A stretch of DNA of 64,000 nucleotides from Penelope pileata (taxonomy: Eukaryota; Chordata; Aves; Galliformes; Cracidae): positions 842,121-906,120 of the forward strand of contig WBMW01000581.1 of NCBI GenBank assembly GCA_013396635.1. The letters run 5' to 3'. Of the stretch, positions 37,774-51,099 are shown piece after piece. The notes below the pieces were generated by a model that made no database searches, was not told the DNA's origin, and worked only from the letters and a program-made list of their open reading frames with translations. Numbering within the stretch: the stretch's first letter is position 1; each line of letters opens with the position of its first letter. A program made the translations under genes and the position numbers.

Positions 37774-40095
37774 TCTTCAAGGGCTTTGGTAGTTTATGCA
37801 AAAAGCATGTATTCTTTGTACACTTGCATGTCCCAGGTTCAATGTAACTACACTGTTCAGTGGGATATTTCATTTAAACTTAAAGATTGACATGAGCAAT
37901 TTGGGAACTAATCCCTGTTTTATTTGCATGTGTGTAAGTTCTAAAAGCACCTGCAGCAATTCCTTTCTGTAAATGTCCGATATACACAAATCAAATTTCC
38001 AGAATAAAACCTGAAAACTCTGAAGGTCTCTGAGAAGCACAAATGCATTCCCTGCAATTAAAACTCGATCATAAATTATTAACAAACATTTGCAATCCTC
38101 TTGCACCAGGGGGTCGGTGGTGTTAGTAAATATACTGAGTGGACACTGTGCATTTAAAGATATTTTCCTTTGTGTGGCATCATCTTCATGAGACAGCTGG
38201 TGCTTGAAGGGAAGGCTGGGCAGCTCTCCCTTAACAAAAGAACTGCCAACCAAACTCTTGCAGGGTAGGGTGCTGTCAGCAGAAGTGAGTTATTTCAGTT
38301 GGCACGAAGGCTGGCCATTCCTTCACAGTGAGAAGATGTGAGTCCTGCTTGAGATACGTGCTTAAAGTATTGTGAGGGAGCTGCGAAATTGCTGCCATTG
38401 TGTCTCCTTTCTGCCTTGAGGGCTTCGTATTCAAGACTGTCTCTGAACAGTCGTGTTTGTAGCTTGTCTGTTCCCGAGCAGTGACACTTTACATGTCATG
38501 TAATGCTCCTGTGAAGCACTGCTGTGACCAGTCAGGCACCCTGCTGTCTTCATCTGGCTGGAAAAAAAACAGCTTCCAGACTGCGACATAGAGCTGGCTC
38601 TGGGAAATTTGGGATCATCACTTTATTGGTTTGTATACTTGTTTTCTAATACTGTTTTTTTTTTTTTTTCTCTTGCCACAGGGATAGGGTTTGATATGTA
38701 AGTTGTAGCACTAACGTCATTAGGATGATTGTGCCCGACTTGGTCATGATATATCTTAAATTACACTTCCTACATCTTAATTATAGTGCAAAGGAAGGCA
38801 CGTGTCTTCCTAGCAAACGACTGATGATATATGACTTCAGAGCAACTATTTTCTTTAATTGCTGAAGCAAACATTCATCTCAAGGCATCCAAATAACTTT
38901 CCCCCTAAATAAACTGCGGCTGGTGGAGGACAACTGACGCCTTCTTGATGTTGTTTTGCCAGTTGCGTTTTCCTTTGGCAAGGAATGGAATTCAGGCAGA
39001 GCACTCGAGGCCCGTTGGGAAGTGTGGTGGCAGAGATCCAGTCTGTGCTAGGTAATTCCGGTGACGTTATCCCGCGTCACAGCATGGCACCAGGCAGGGG
39101 CTGAGTTCTGCAGACGCTGTCATTGTTACGGTGTTTACAAAGGCTGAGTCGATTCTGAGGTGTGATTCCCAGCATGGGCACACCGCACATCTTCTGGCCC
39201 AATGGAGAGGGGCAGCATGTCGTGGCACGAGCGCCGCTCAGCCACAGAAATACCTTAAGTTGTTGTTGCTATCACAGATATGATCTCATGAGACCAAAGC
39301 TGTTGTTTCAAAGTCCAGTTCAGGATCTAGGAATGCACATTTTTAAGGCACTAAGCTGGTCTGGACAGCATCTTGGTTTTGCATTTCAAACAAAATGCAG
39401 ATGAGTAAATGAGGCAGAACCCTAAAACTGTCTGCCTTCTTCATCTAGTGCACGTGCACCGTATGGTCCTGGTCAATAAGCTGTGTGGATTTGGGTCTGC
39501 TTGCACTGTACAGAAATGTGGCCCCGTGGTTATTTGAGGTAATACTGCCTAGGCATCACAGGCATACATGACTTGGCATGTATATGAAATATATAATACT
39601 ATATATACTTCACTTTCTCTCTACCTTGGACTGCTAGTGTGTCAAAAGTTGGTCCTTTTTTCTGTCCTCTTCGAGGTGTCTATAAGCACCTGTAAGACTT
39701 CTGATGGGGAATACATCCCAATTTCCTTCCGTCTCCCTCTTTGTTACCGCAGTTTAGAGACATCTCCCATGTAAAATGAAAGGCAGATTATAGTGACAAC
39801 TGGATGGCTAAGGTTTGTTTTTGTTGTTCTTGGGTTTCTTTCTTGGTTAGGCTGGTGCAGCATGAAGATGGGCAGCTATGAAAAACAGTCTGAGATGGCT
39901 AAGCTGAGGGAATATGTTGTGAGGAGGAACTATTTTGTGGGAGGAAATCTTCCATTTTGCTGTGTGTTTGTAAGCATTCTTAGATGTCTGATGGCTGTCA
40001 AAGAAGTAGGACTGTGAGATCTATTGAAGGAAAACAACATCAGATTTTTTTGGAGGAGAACCAAGCTGAAAAACTTACGCAAGAAGCTGTTATCC

Positions 40096-40220
40096 TAGAA
40101 TCATCATAGAACCACAGAATGGCTTGGGTTGGAAGAGACCTCGAAGCCCGCCCAGTTCCTACCCCATGATGTGGGCAGGGTTTCCACCCACTAGATCAGG
40201 CTGCCCAGGGCCATCACAAT
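40096..40220 (-). mobile_element. CR1 LINE 3'-end fragment
   Basis: Read on the plus strand, ATCATAGAACCACAGAATGG, then CTTGGGTTGGAAGAGACCTC and a CACTAGATCAGGCTGCCCAG motif are the reverse complement of the CR1 3' UTR. Only about 125 bp remain, so the insertion is severely truncated. Confidence 0.9.
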
Positions 40221-43200
40221 AGGGATTTTTTTTTAATGATAAATAAGAAATAGTCAACGGCTGCCATTTCCATTCCATTGCACATATCCAGGTGTACTCT
40301 TTGGGTAGTGCGGTGCTTCGTGCTGCTGCTGGGGCCTCTCTAAATGCAGACAAAGATCCTGGCCTCTTGTGCATTCAGAGCTGCTGTTGAAAAGCTGGGA
40401 ATTGTTGTGGTGATGTATGAAGGCACTGAACGGTCTCTTGGAAAAATCTCTGCTTCTCCCTCTGCCCTCCTCTCCTCTCCTAGCAATTCTGTGACAGCTG
40501 AATATCTGGGCTTACAAGTGATTTTGAATCGTATCAGGGCTACTGTGAAGAATTTGGCAATGTGAAATGCCACTGATTGAGACAGAGGTTGTGAAAGCGC
40601 TTCCCATAAGATACCAGGCTGAGCACCGTGTCTGTGGTTCCTGGGGAGGGCTTTGCAGTTCATGTGGTGCAATTGCCCATCACTGAGGGTCTGTAGCATC
40701 CCAACAGTACAAAGAACAAAAAGCTCACAGATACAAGCAGGTTTTTAAATCTGGTATTTGAGAGTGAGAAGTAGCATCACTGAAACAAGTTCTGGAGAGC
40801 TCTGTTGACTCCCTACAAGTACAAGGAAATTTTACTTTGTCCTTAATCTGAGTGCCTGTTTCCTTGGTACCCACGTCACAGATGATACCACTTAATATTC
40901 TCTGGCTTTTGTGATGTTAAAAGACAAAGAAATTAGGTCAAGGAACATTAAGGGTGAATTATCTTATTTTTTTTTTTTTTTAAAGAAAAACTCTAGTTTA
41001 TGTCAGTACATCTGCCTGTGTAGAATTTTTCCATTTTTAAAAGGAAAAATTGTAATTGCAGATGTGGGTAACGATCATCTCTAAAATCAATTTGGTTTTG
41101 ATTTTAATGGCTACGTTAACGTTTTTCCCCGTTGTAATTTAATAGCTACAGTGACCTTCCTTGTAGGGATAACAGACTGACTCACTCTGTATAGTCACAT
41201 AGACACGCATGCACTCACTCACATTCAATTACACGTATATCGAAGGAGCTGCTGTTTACTTCAGTATAGTCTGCTCACATGCATTAGCAGAATCTGCTCT
41301 GACATGTTTTCCTTTTTTTTTTTTTTTTTTAATATGTAGAAGAGGAATTGTGGGGCCTAGACTGAGAGATTTTCTGCCTTAATTGCAGCAAATGAGCTGT
41401 CAGTTGCTGGGTTTCAACGAAGATATGGAGCTGACCTCAGCAAAAAATACAAAAATCATCACAAATCAGGGAGCCCACTGAGTGGAGATGTGAAGTTGGT
41501 GTGAGGGCGATGAACTTCAAAAAAAGTTGGTTTGATGTAAAGTGTTGCTTGAGAGGGTAGATGGCCTAGAAGTGTAGCTGGGCATAATGGTGCAGTTCAC
41601 GCACAGGTTGGATGACGTACTGGGCACTCAAAATTTGCAGATACCATTTCATGCCCATTCCTCCCTGGACTGGCCCAAGGTGACTGGCAGACTGATGAAA
41701 TGCCAATGAATTATAGCACCAGGGGCCTGCAGCAGGTGTGTTTGTGGCTCTAGAGGGACGCATGAGCAAAGCAAGCTAGTGATGCTGCTGGTGGCCCAGT
41801 GGTAGATGTGTGTGACCAGGAATATCTGACCATGGGAAACTTTCGTAGACTGAGCGATGGCCACCACTGCCCATCTCCACCTGGGATGCTGCTCTGAGAA
41901 CACGTTCAGCTAGCTGGAAGCACTGCTAGTGAGCAGCAGAACTGAACGAGTGATTGCAGCCTCTGGGAGGCTTGGTGGTGTCTGCACCCAGAGGAAAATG
42001 AGAGGCGTAGTGGATACAGTGGTAGATACAGGAATACTGGGGCTGACAGTACTCAAGTGCTAATTTTGGTGAGAGCTGAGTCTGGGAAGTGACAGATTAT
42101 TAAAAAACAATAAAGTTTATCTCAGTTAAAGAGCTGGGCATAGATATAATTACAGAAACATATCAGTTTTTAAAAAATACAATTGCAGTGTTGAGGCTGG
42201 ATGGTACTAACACAAACACGTAATCAGCATTATTGCAATACAAGCATATGAGTTACTGGTGGATGATCTTGGTGGGATTGCAAATGCACTTTGGGAACAG
42301 ATCATAAAACAAAATCAGGTATTTAATGAGGTGCACTGTTCAGGAGAGATTATTAAAGCTAAAGGTATCAATAATTCTGCGTCCTTGGTTTGATGATAAA
42401 TAAACAAGTAAGGATAACACTGGTCAAGTTGACCCACTTCGCATTAAACTTTTATGACAAGGGTGGTTAAAATAAAAATCTACTGGTGTAGTGTTGGGAA
42501 TCTTATAGACCCTCAGGCTTAGATTTAGAAATGGGTGGATTTCTGTAATTAAACTTGAGCTGAAAAGTCTAGGCCTATACAGTTGCTGGGATTAGTGGAA
42601 TCTGGGTATTCTTGTGTCCCTTAACTGGCAGATTTCCCCCACAAGTAGGCACTGGTATTGCAGTGGTATTGCAGACTCGGTTGTGTTCAGCAGCAAGGAT
42701 GTTGCCAAAGAACTGATCATCAAAACTGAACCAAACTGCTCGGATTGAGTGAACGCCAGATGAGTTTCTTTAAATCAAATGGCAGATAAAGAAAAGCAAA
42801 GAGCAAATTTTGCGAGATGATGGGTGATAATGAGTGAGGGGCACTACAGGGCTCAGGGACTTGTCTGTAGTGAGCGATTGAAACTTGACAGCAGAAGTGC
42901 AGAACCTCTCCTGACTTTGAATGAGGACAAAAGCTTTATAGGGAAGTGCTGCAGAGACAACTGGAACGTGAAATGTCATGTCTGGCAGAGAGGATTTTAT
43001 GGTGCTTTGAGAGAGTTTATTAGTCTAGATGGATGAGATAAGGATGAACACAAAAGCTAGATAAAGAAAAGATAACAAGAAGTTTTGTTGATGGGGATTT
43101 CAGGGCTGGAGACGTGTTTTGAAACTTAGCCTTGAGGAAAAAAATCAAATAGTTCAGTTCATGATCTTGCGTAAAAATTAGCATCTTTAAGAGCAGATTA

Positions 43201-43892
43201 ACATGGGCAGTCAGAGGATAATGGGGTAGCGTCCCTTTCCCTTTGTCTTTTCCAGCGCTAGGTTATATGTTGTGGTTACAGTTGTCCCAGCCAGAACACG
43301 CCTGTGGCCACGCTCTGGAGTGCCAACGAAATCTGCTCCTAACACAATGAGCAACATCAAAAAAATGGTGCTGTCCTTCAGTGAGGACCGGACTAATGAC
43401 AATGGGATAAAATGCAGCCATGCAAAGAGTTAAATGAAAAATTCAGTGGCTAATTTCAAGAATTACTTTTTTAAGTTGAAAACGTATCACTTGGAAACAG
43501 CAAAGTATGCTGAACTGACTAGACGGTCAGAGGTTCACAAGGGGTTACAGGTGTGAAGTAGTGATGGAAAAAGTATTTGTGCATTTGTGTATTTTAAGAC
43601 ACCTCAGATGAGGTGCTGGCAGAAGGGAAGGAATTATTAACACCGCTGTTCAGGGTGCTAATGTGCCACGATGCATACATTTTATTACTCTTTTCACCAT
43701 AGGTATTCGCCATAGGTAATCTCAAAACTAGAATGAGCACAGAGGGAAAGGCACTTGGGTAATCAGGAGAATTTTGAGAACTAACCATGGGAGACTTAAG
43801 AAGCTTAAATCGACATGGAGGTTGAGAAATGACTCAGTCGTGGCCTGAATACATCAGGGGAATAAGCTCTGGCAGGGAGAATGGCTCTTTAG
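40221..43892. other. Intergenic, no recognised gene
   Basis: This contains T-runs at about 40,967-40,981 and 41,313-41,330. From 41,400 the base composition is more balanced and somewhat purine-rich, which could reflect old decayed transposons, but I cannot name one. There is no convincing coding frame. Confidence 0.4.
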
Positions 43893-44011
43893 CATAAAGG
43901 ACAAAACTGGCATCAAGAGGAATGGATATAAGCTCCAAGATGTAAATCTGGGCCAGAAGATGAATCCTAACTATGAAATGATATCATTCCAAGAAGAGTA
44001 ATGGGGGGAAG
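43893..44011 (+). mobile_element. Possible ancient CR1/L3-type LINE remnant
   Basis: The order of motifs GGACAAAACTGGCATCAAGA, GGAATGGATATAAGCTCCAA, GGCCAGAAGATGAAT and TTCCAAGAAGAGTAATGGGG resembles the 3' part of old CR1/L3 elements known from reptiles and birds. It is strongly diverged and has no usable frame. The match is from memory of the family pattern. Confidence 0.4.
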
Positions 44012-44456
44012 GTTGCAGGTAGGTATGAGACAATGCTTGAGAAATCTTGTGACAGGGCAGCAGTCCCTTTCAGTTCTCTGTTCCAGTGCCCTGTTACCAG
44101 TGTGTGCTTACACAGTCTGCAGTTTGGGATAAGTCGTACCAGGTACACCATATCCCACTGACGTCACAGGGCACATGTGAGAGCCAAAGTGCAATTCTCA
44201 GACCCGGAATCCGTCCTCAGTACCAGAAGTAGTACTTGCTTTTGTGAAAAGTCAAACTGGAATCCTGAAGACACTCAGTGATCTGGATATTATTTTTACG
44301 CGTCTTCCAAAAGATGAATAATAATTGCTGCAGGGACTTCAGGGATCTCTAGTTTCTTTTGCTATTGTTGCTGTCAAAGGAAGATTTTGGACTGGCACTG
44401 GATAGAAAAAATTATTAGATGCCAGCAGTTTAAGTTCAACTGTGGCTGGACGGATT

Positions 44457-44471
44457 TTGTGTGTGTGTGTC
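44457..44471. repeat. Short (GT)n tract
   Basis: About seven GT units. Confidence 0.8.
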
Positions 44472-44740
44472 AAAGCCTATTATTAAGAATACTATGAATG
44501 TCTGCCATTATACTTTCTTTCGTTTCTGGCAAATGCAGCTCTGAGTGTCTTGGAAGCTTTGCCTACTGAAATGGCAGAAGACAAATCAGTTCCTCCGTAC
44601 AGTAGATTTGACTCTATCCTTAACTCTCCTGCTATCCCTATTAACCTGAGTACAAAGCTGGCTAAGGATAATTGATACATGGTTATTAATAGCAGCATGG
44701 CAATACTTTCTCACTTCCTATCACTTAAAGCACTGAAAAT

Positions 44741-45480
44741 TACAGAATCACAGAATCACAGAATTGCAGGGGTTGGAAGGGACCTCAAGAGATCATCGAG
44801 TCCAACCCCCCTGCCAGAGCAGGTTCCCTACAGCAGGTTGCACAGGTAGGCGTCCAGGCGGGTCTTGAATATCTCCAGGGAAGGAGACTCCACAACCTCC
44901 TTGGGCAGCCTGTGCCAGTGCTCCGTCACCCGCACCGTGAAGAAGTTCTTCTGCATGTTGGTGCGGAACTTCCTGTGCTCCAGCTTAAGGCCATTGCCCC
45001 TTGTCCTGTCCCCACTGACCGCTGAAAAGAGGTTCCCCACCTCCATTTGCCTCCCGCAACTAAGATACTTATAAATATGGATCAGGTCCCCTCTCAGCCT
45101 TCTTTTCTCCAGGCTGAACAGACCCAGCTTACTGAGCCTCTCCTCATAGGGGAGATGCTCCAGGCCCTTGATCATCTTTGTGGCCCTCCGCTGGACTCTT
45201 TCCAGGAGGTCCCTGTCTTTCTTATACAGGGGAGCCCAGAACTGGATACAGTACTCCAGCTGAGGCCTGACCAGGGCAGAGTAGAGGGGGAGGATAACCT
45301 CCCTCGACCTGCTGGCAATACTCTTTTTAATGCACCCTAGGATCCCATTGGCCTTCTTAGCCACCAGGGCACACTGCTGGCTCATGGCCGACCTGTTGTC
45401 TACCAGGACCCCCAGGTCCCTCTCTGTAGAGCTCCTCTCCAGCAGGTCATCCCCCAATTCTTTTAACAAAATTTGTTGAC
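44741..45480 (-). mobile_element. CR1 LINE, 5'-truncated, with intact pol C-terminus
   Basis: On the minus strand, a 740-bp CR1 3' end retains an uninterrupted 213-codon frame (complement of 44,828-45,469) for the ORF2 C-terminus. It shows ERDLGVLVDNRSAMSQQCAL, LPLYSALVRPQLEYCIQFWA, RRLRGDLIHIYKYL, TRGNGLKLEHRKF and HWHRLPKEVVESPSLEIFKT. The 3' terminus is the TGATTCTGTGATTCTGTAA-type tail at 44,741-44,763. The intact frame makes it the youngest-looking CR1 copy in the window. The endonuclease and most of the reverse transcriptase are absent, so it is not active alone. Confidence 0.96.
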
Positions 45481-48400
45481 AGAACTCGAAATATGGTCCC
45501 TAAGCTATTCGAGATTAGAGCTCTTAGCAGAGGGTGAACCTTATAAAATGAGTTTTTAATCTCTGGAAATGGGAGCGTCCAGTGAATTGCCTACCCAGCT
45601 AGGCTGCTCGTAAGCTAGAGACACAACTGCTGTCACAATCCTGCCACTGCGTGCCTGTGGTCTTACAGGAGAGCTCTTCCCTGGGCATTGGCAGGGTTGG
45701 CTTGGAGGCTACCGAGGTGAGGCAGTCCTAGACCTCAGACACAAATAAGAAAAGACAAAGATAAGGAAAGACAAAGAAATGTAAGAGACAAGAAGGATGT
45801 AAAAATGCCATAATGAACTCGTGTGTCTTGAGAAAACCTCTAATCTAATGAGAATGGATTTTGTTGGAGAGATTGTACTAGTACAATTAATTATTCATGG
45901 CAGCGACATCATTAGGATTTCATTTTATTTAAAGGCCTCTAAGTGACTTGGAAAATTGGGTTAAGCTGAAGAGGAGTTTTAGGAGAGAGACAGAGGAAAG
46001 CTTTTCATTTTATTGGCTTTGTCTAATATTTTCTAGAGAGCTATTAGAAGAATAAACAGAAATTGCATGCAAGGTCTAAAATCCCTGCATTAAATGTGAG
46101 CATAAATTTGAACCACATAAATGCAAGATCTAGGCCAAATTGGAATCTAGATGGCTTTTTGTGGAACCAGCTAGACACCATTCAAGTGACCTGTCACGAG
46201 GTGTGGAGTTGTTGAATTTCAGCACTGCGCATTAACACCAACCAGTGATCGGTGGCTCCTTGTCTGAGATTTCAAGCTTGGATTCCTAATATCTCCGGCA
46301 GTGGAATTTGGAACTACGTAGCCTTTCTTCTTGGCCTGCAGCAGTGTAAGTACAGGCACAATGTGAGAACCATGGGGCTGTTCCCCTCACACCAGAAAGG
46401 CTTTAGCTGAGGTATATCCAGAAACCCAGAACAAAGTTCGCTACATCTTTACCTTGCTGCAGTATAAAGGAAGGGCAGAAATGTTCCTAGAAACCAGCAG
46501 TGGATAAACCTCCCCTTCACGTAGGGTAGCTCAAACTCTTCACATTTGACCAACTGCCCGTATTGGCAGAAAACCTGGAAAGGACAACCTGTATCCAACA
46601 GGAGGGGCTGCATGGCCACAGCGTGCTGTCACCTGAGGCCATGTATCCTGCAAGGTGCAGCTGATAGGAACCTGGCAGGGAGCACCCGTCTCTGCCCCCC
46701 CGGTAAATCTGAACCTGATTCATAGACTACACAGCTAACACTTGAGTGCTGTTGTTTCGTATGTATATATATATGTGTATATATTTAACACATGGATTCT
46801 AGCCTGGGAACTGTCCAGGCCTCGGAGTGTTTAAAAAGTCTGGTTTTCTTTTTCTTTTTGTAATGTTTATTTGTTCCTTTCCTTGTAATTCCCTGTTAAC
46901 TCATGGACATCATTCAGGGACAGATTTAAATCGAAGCAGACAGACTCCAGTTCTGCTCTGTCCCCCGAACAGTGGAGATTTGTTTTAAAGTGCTGTCGGG
47001 AGAGCAGTTGGTATGACTGGAATGCTCCCGGCTTTATTTTTCATTTTATATCACGTGCAAAATAACCCAGCGATCACTCGAGATGGCTGTTCACATGGCT
47101 GTGGTGGTACCATCCCTACCGTGGCTGAGGGCTGGGTAAGTTATTTACAACAGCTTTCTGGAGATGCTTGCAAACAATGGACTGGCCACTGGGAGGAACA
47201 TGGGGGATGAAGCTCGTATGAACCTAGATTTGAGGCCTTGAGACATTATGTTGGGCAATGGCTCTTAAAAATGAAAGAGCATGTGTCTAAGTACCAGTCT
47301 GGATCCAGTTTCATGCTTGGCCTGAAACTGAGAAACAATCGCTCTGGCTTTGATGTCTGGAAGGCTTTGTTTTGCAGTGTTGATATCCAGCTGACACTGG
47401 GAGGGAAAAACCCTATTGAAATTTTCCAATTAAGAAGAAGTTTCAGTAAGACAATTGCCATTTGTCCTACAGTCCCCAAGCCTTGTCTTACATAAAAGTG
47501 AACAGCAGCTCCAGGCTGCCAAGCTCTTTCCCACCTGGAAACTAAGCTGGCCACTGCAAGGTTTTGCTGGCTTGACGGGTGCCACCTGGCACAATCCTGA
47601 ATTGGAAGCAAAAACTGCAGTTGTTGCTGATTTGCCAATGCTGTGACTTGCCAGGGACATCTCCCAGGCAGTACAGTGGGCATCTTGCTGTAGGTGCAGC
47701 CCAGCCATAGTATTTTTTGTATAGTGTACATTGCAAAAAGGGTGGATGTGTCTGTTCCTTCTGGCAGTGGACTTAAGGCTGCTTATTTTTCTCAAGCTGC
47801 AGCTGGTGAGGATTGGAGATATCTTACTCCAGTGTCTCATCTTAGTCTAAATAGGTGATAGTTTGGGGCTGGGAAGTCTCTCTCTTGATTCCCTGGGGCC
47901 CTTCTCATGGCGCTCACCGAAAGGAGAACTGTTGTACTCGAAACACTTGGGCTTACATTCTCCCCAAACTTCTAGTGGATGGAATGTGGCTGCAGTCTTA
48001 CTGTTTATTTAGGTTTCAAGAAGAAAGAACCACAGAAAGAAAAAAAAATCTATCCAAATAACAAAACCTTTTCCCCTGATGACTTTTTGATGACATTATT
48101 TTGGTGGCTAGACACTTGAATTTACAATATGTAAACATACATTTGTTTGCCCATATGAGGAGAAAATTCAAGTCAAATAAATTCGAGTCAATTTAGTACT
48201 TCCATTTCTCGCCTTTTCCAAAATTTCCTATTATTTTTGCAACTAAGTAATGTGTTTGACTAACTGGTCTTTTTTTCCTGTCAATGACCTTGTATAAACA
48301 CAATAATTTAAAAAATTTAGGTGAAAAGTAACTTCTCGGTACAGTGATCCTAGCACAAAACAGCTCTTCCATCGTTCATGGTCTGTCATGGCAAATGTAA

Positions 48401-51099
48401 AGCTTAATCCTGCACGTGAAAGGTGACTGAATGATCCTTGACTCAGGAAAATGGTTTTCCTATCATACTGGTTCACACAAACTTGAATGACTTCCTGGGA
48501 ATGTAATGGCACTATTCTAGCTGTTGAAGTGCTGTGTTGTTTTTCTAATCATCCATTATTAAATCTCAATCATCCAGACTCTTTCTAAGCAGTGCTTCTG
48601 AGGGTTTCCCTTAGCTCTGACCCAATTTTGACCGAAGCGTATTTGTTGCTTTACACAGATCCAAATTCTACTGCTGGGTATGCAAAGTTGTGTGTCTATG
48701 GGCTCAATAGCCTACTTCAGGAAAACTTGCACGCTTTGATCCTTTTGATTTCAGTGAGAATGACTATCTCCTTTGGTGTATGCTCAGCAGTTTCTCTCAT
48801 TTGGAATGGATTTTGATGCATCCCTACCTTGGAGTATTTGTTTAACAAGTCAACCCATTCTTTTGGAAAGGGACTTTGGAGACTGTTCCTTGTAAGGAGG
48901 AACACTGTGCAGTCCTAGGACAGAAACGAGTGCTTGCTTTGATTCCTTTAAGAGTCCCAGACTAAAAATCCTGCAGTGCAGGGTAGCTGCTAGCAAACCA
49001 GGCAAAACCCTCAAGAAGATGACATGGTATGTTTTGCCTCATAAGAAGCAGCATACTAGTTGAAAGTACTAATGACATCTACCAAGCTCCACTATCTCAG
49101 GTCAAGATGACTTGAAAAAGCACCAGCTGGGAGAAAGCAGGGTCCCAGCTGCAGCTGACACAAATTAACTGGCAGAAGTCTGTAGGAAGGCTAGGAGCCA
49201 GGGGGCTGTAGGTCTTGGATAGCTGGCAGTGAGGGATGCGATGTTGCTGGGCCCACAGAGGGTTGTGGGAGGTGAGGTTGGCCAGTTGGTTGGGCCAGCT
49301 TGGCCCGAGGTGGTGTTGTGAGTGGCTAGGAGGCCCCTTGTCCTTGGAGACTGCGTTGATTGATACAACTTGAAAGAGTGTTGAAGACCTACCGGTAAAT
49401 TGCTGTAGGCTGCTGGAGGGCTGTGGGCCTAGGGCAGCCGAGAAGGTGTGTGAGGAAAGATAGGGGAGGAGTGTTTGGTGCCATTTTCTGGTGGATGCTG
49501 TTCCTTTGGCTTGGGCAAACCAGTGTGACTGCGAGGGACATCTGCTGGGGCTGCAAGGTAAGTAGAAAACTGTTTGGCTTTGATGGAGACTGCTAAGAGA
49601 GAGGGGAGTAAATGCTTTCCTGAAATGAAAGGGGTTAAGAAGGACGTGCAGCTAACAGCCTTGAGACTACAGGGAACTACACAGTGTAAAAGAATTGAAG
49701 TAGCCATCCTAAGCCTGAAGTCACAAAGGCTTCTCCAGGGCACCTGGATGTCTAGCTCCCATCACACCACAATGCCTCGGCAGCCAGATAATGCTTCAAG
49801 CATTCAGACTTTGAACAGAACCAATGTGGAAAGGGACAACTGATAAAGCTGTGCTGGAGGTGGTTCAGTTTGGTTCAGCAGAACATACAAGCTGCTAAAA
49901 AATGCCTTTAGCAAGCTGTGTTTTGGCTGCCTCTTCCCCTGAGAGTTGCATGGTTTTCCCTTGCTCCTACTTCTCAGCTTTTGAGGCTTGGGCTTTCCCC
50001 CAGAACTGACTGGTATTAGTTTGACATCACACCCTAGCAGTGATAAGCATGTGCCTGATTTTTTTTTGTGCTGGAGGTTGTTTAAATACATCCGTGAGAC
50101 ACTGTGTACTGGGGAGCAGGAATAATAAACTTTTGAAAGCTCTTGGCTCCTGGCTGGTGCCAGGAGAATGAGTGATGAAGGCTTTAGCCTGCTAATCCCA
50201 GCACTAGCAGGGCCTCTCGCTTTGGTCCAGTGAGTCTGTGTATATGGGTGCTGAGTATGGTGCAGCGTTTTATTTATTCATGAAATGACTTGTTGTGCTT
50301 CTCCCATCCCATGTCCCAGAACACTGGGAGCAGAAGTCTTTCCTATTTGTAGGAGAAAAAAAAAAGCGTGTGTAGATTTAATGAAAGTACAGGTTCTGTT
50401 ATTTTTCCTCCGGCCCATGCTTTGTTTGTTTGCTTTGCTCTGTTAACAGAAGGGAAAACTAAGAACTATGCAGTTTGGTGCCCGATTCTCAGAAACTTTA
50501 AATGTAGACCTTCCCAGTGTATATTTCTTATAGCTCTTTACTAAACAGATAGGTACGTAAGCTACATGGTACTTGCTAGTGCTGTTCCCCTAGATGAGCA
50601 CATGCAGCTGGCTGGACTGCTATATATTCTTTGCAGCTGAATACTTAGTGCAGAGAAATAATCCTCCTTGCCGGAGCCAGCTCATTGCCCAGTTGAATCT
50701 CTGAGCTGGACCTCAAAACTCCATAGAAATTGGAAGTTGAGACCCATCTGTAATGTTGCTGCTCTATTCGAACTGTAAACCGCCTACCTAGGTACCTGCA
50801 GAAATCAGGTCTGATCTCAGCAAAGACTGAATGCTAAAATACTGTTACTGAGCTGAATTTTGTATTAGAGTACCTCTGTGCTCAGCTGCAAATATGGCAG
50901 TGACTGCAGTATAGGCATAACACAGTTAGGCACTCCTGAATATCCCATTGGGCACCTAACACTCTACAAATCCTGTACTTAAATCATCTGGGTGCTTTCT
51001 GTGCTACAGCTGTGGTGCTTTAAGTCCCCCAAAAGCCTTGCAAGGCTGGAAGTCTTCAAACTCGGTGTGTGTCCTGCTTCTAAAATGAAAAGCCTGTAG
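45481..51099. other. Intergenic, no recognised gene
   Basis: Overlapping open frames on both strands at 47,238-47,840 (up to 161 codons) are unrecognised. An AT-dinucleotide tract lies at about 46,760-46,785. At about 49,550 a GCTGCAAG|GTAAGTAG sequence is a very good splice-donor match at the end of a GC-richer block (49,150-49,560), which might be a non-coding RNA exon. I see no known transposon. Confidence 0.4.

Larger units (their letters stand above)
33691..40095. other. Intergenic, no recognised gene
   Basis: The stretch is AT-rich. The longest open frames are 160 codons (36,779-37,261, minus) and 127 codons (37,870-38,253, minus), and I recognise neither. Low-complexity tracts are (TTTTC)n at 37,744-37,773 and T9A20 at 37,506-37,534. 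Confidence 0.5.

Noticed and set aside
47238..47840. Several overlapping frames on both strands, up to 161 codons
   Set aside because: They overlap each other on opposite strands and none shows a recognisable motif. They are most likely chance.
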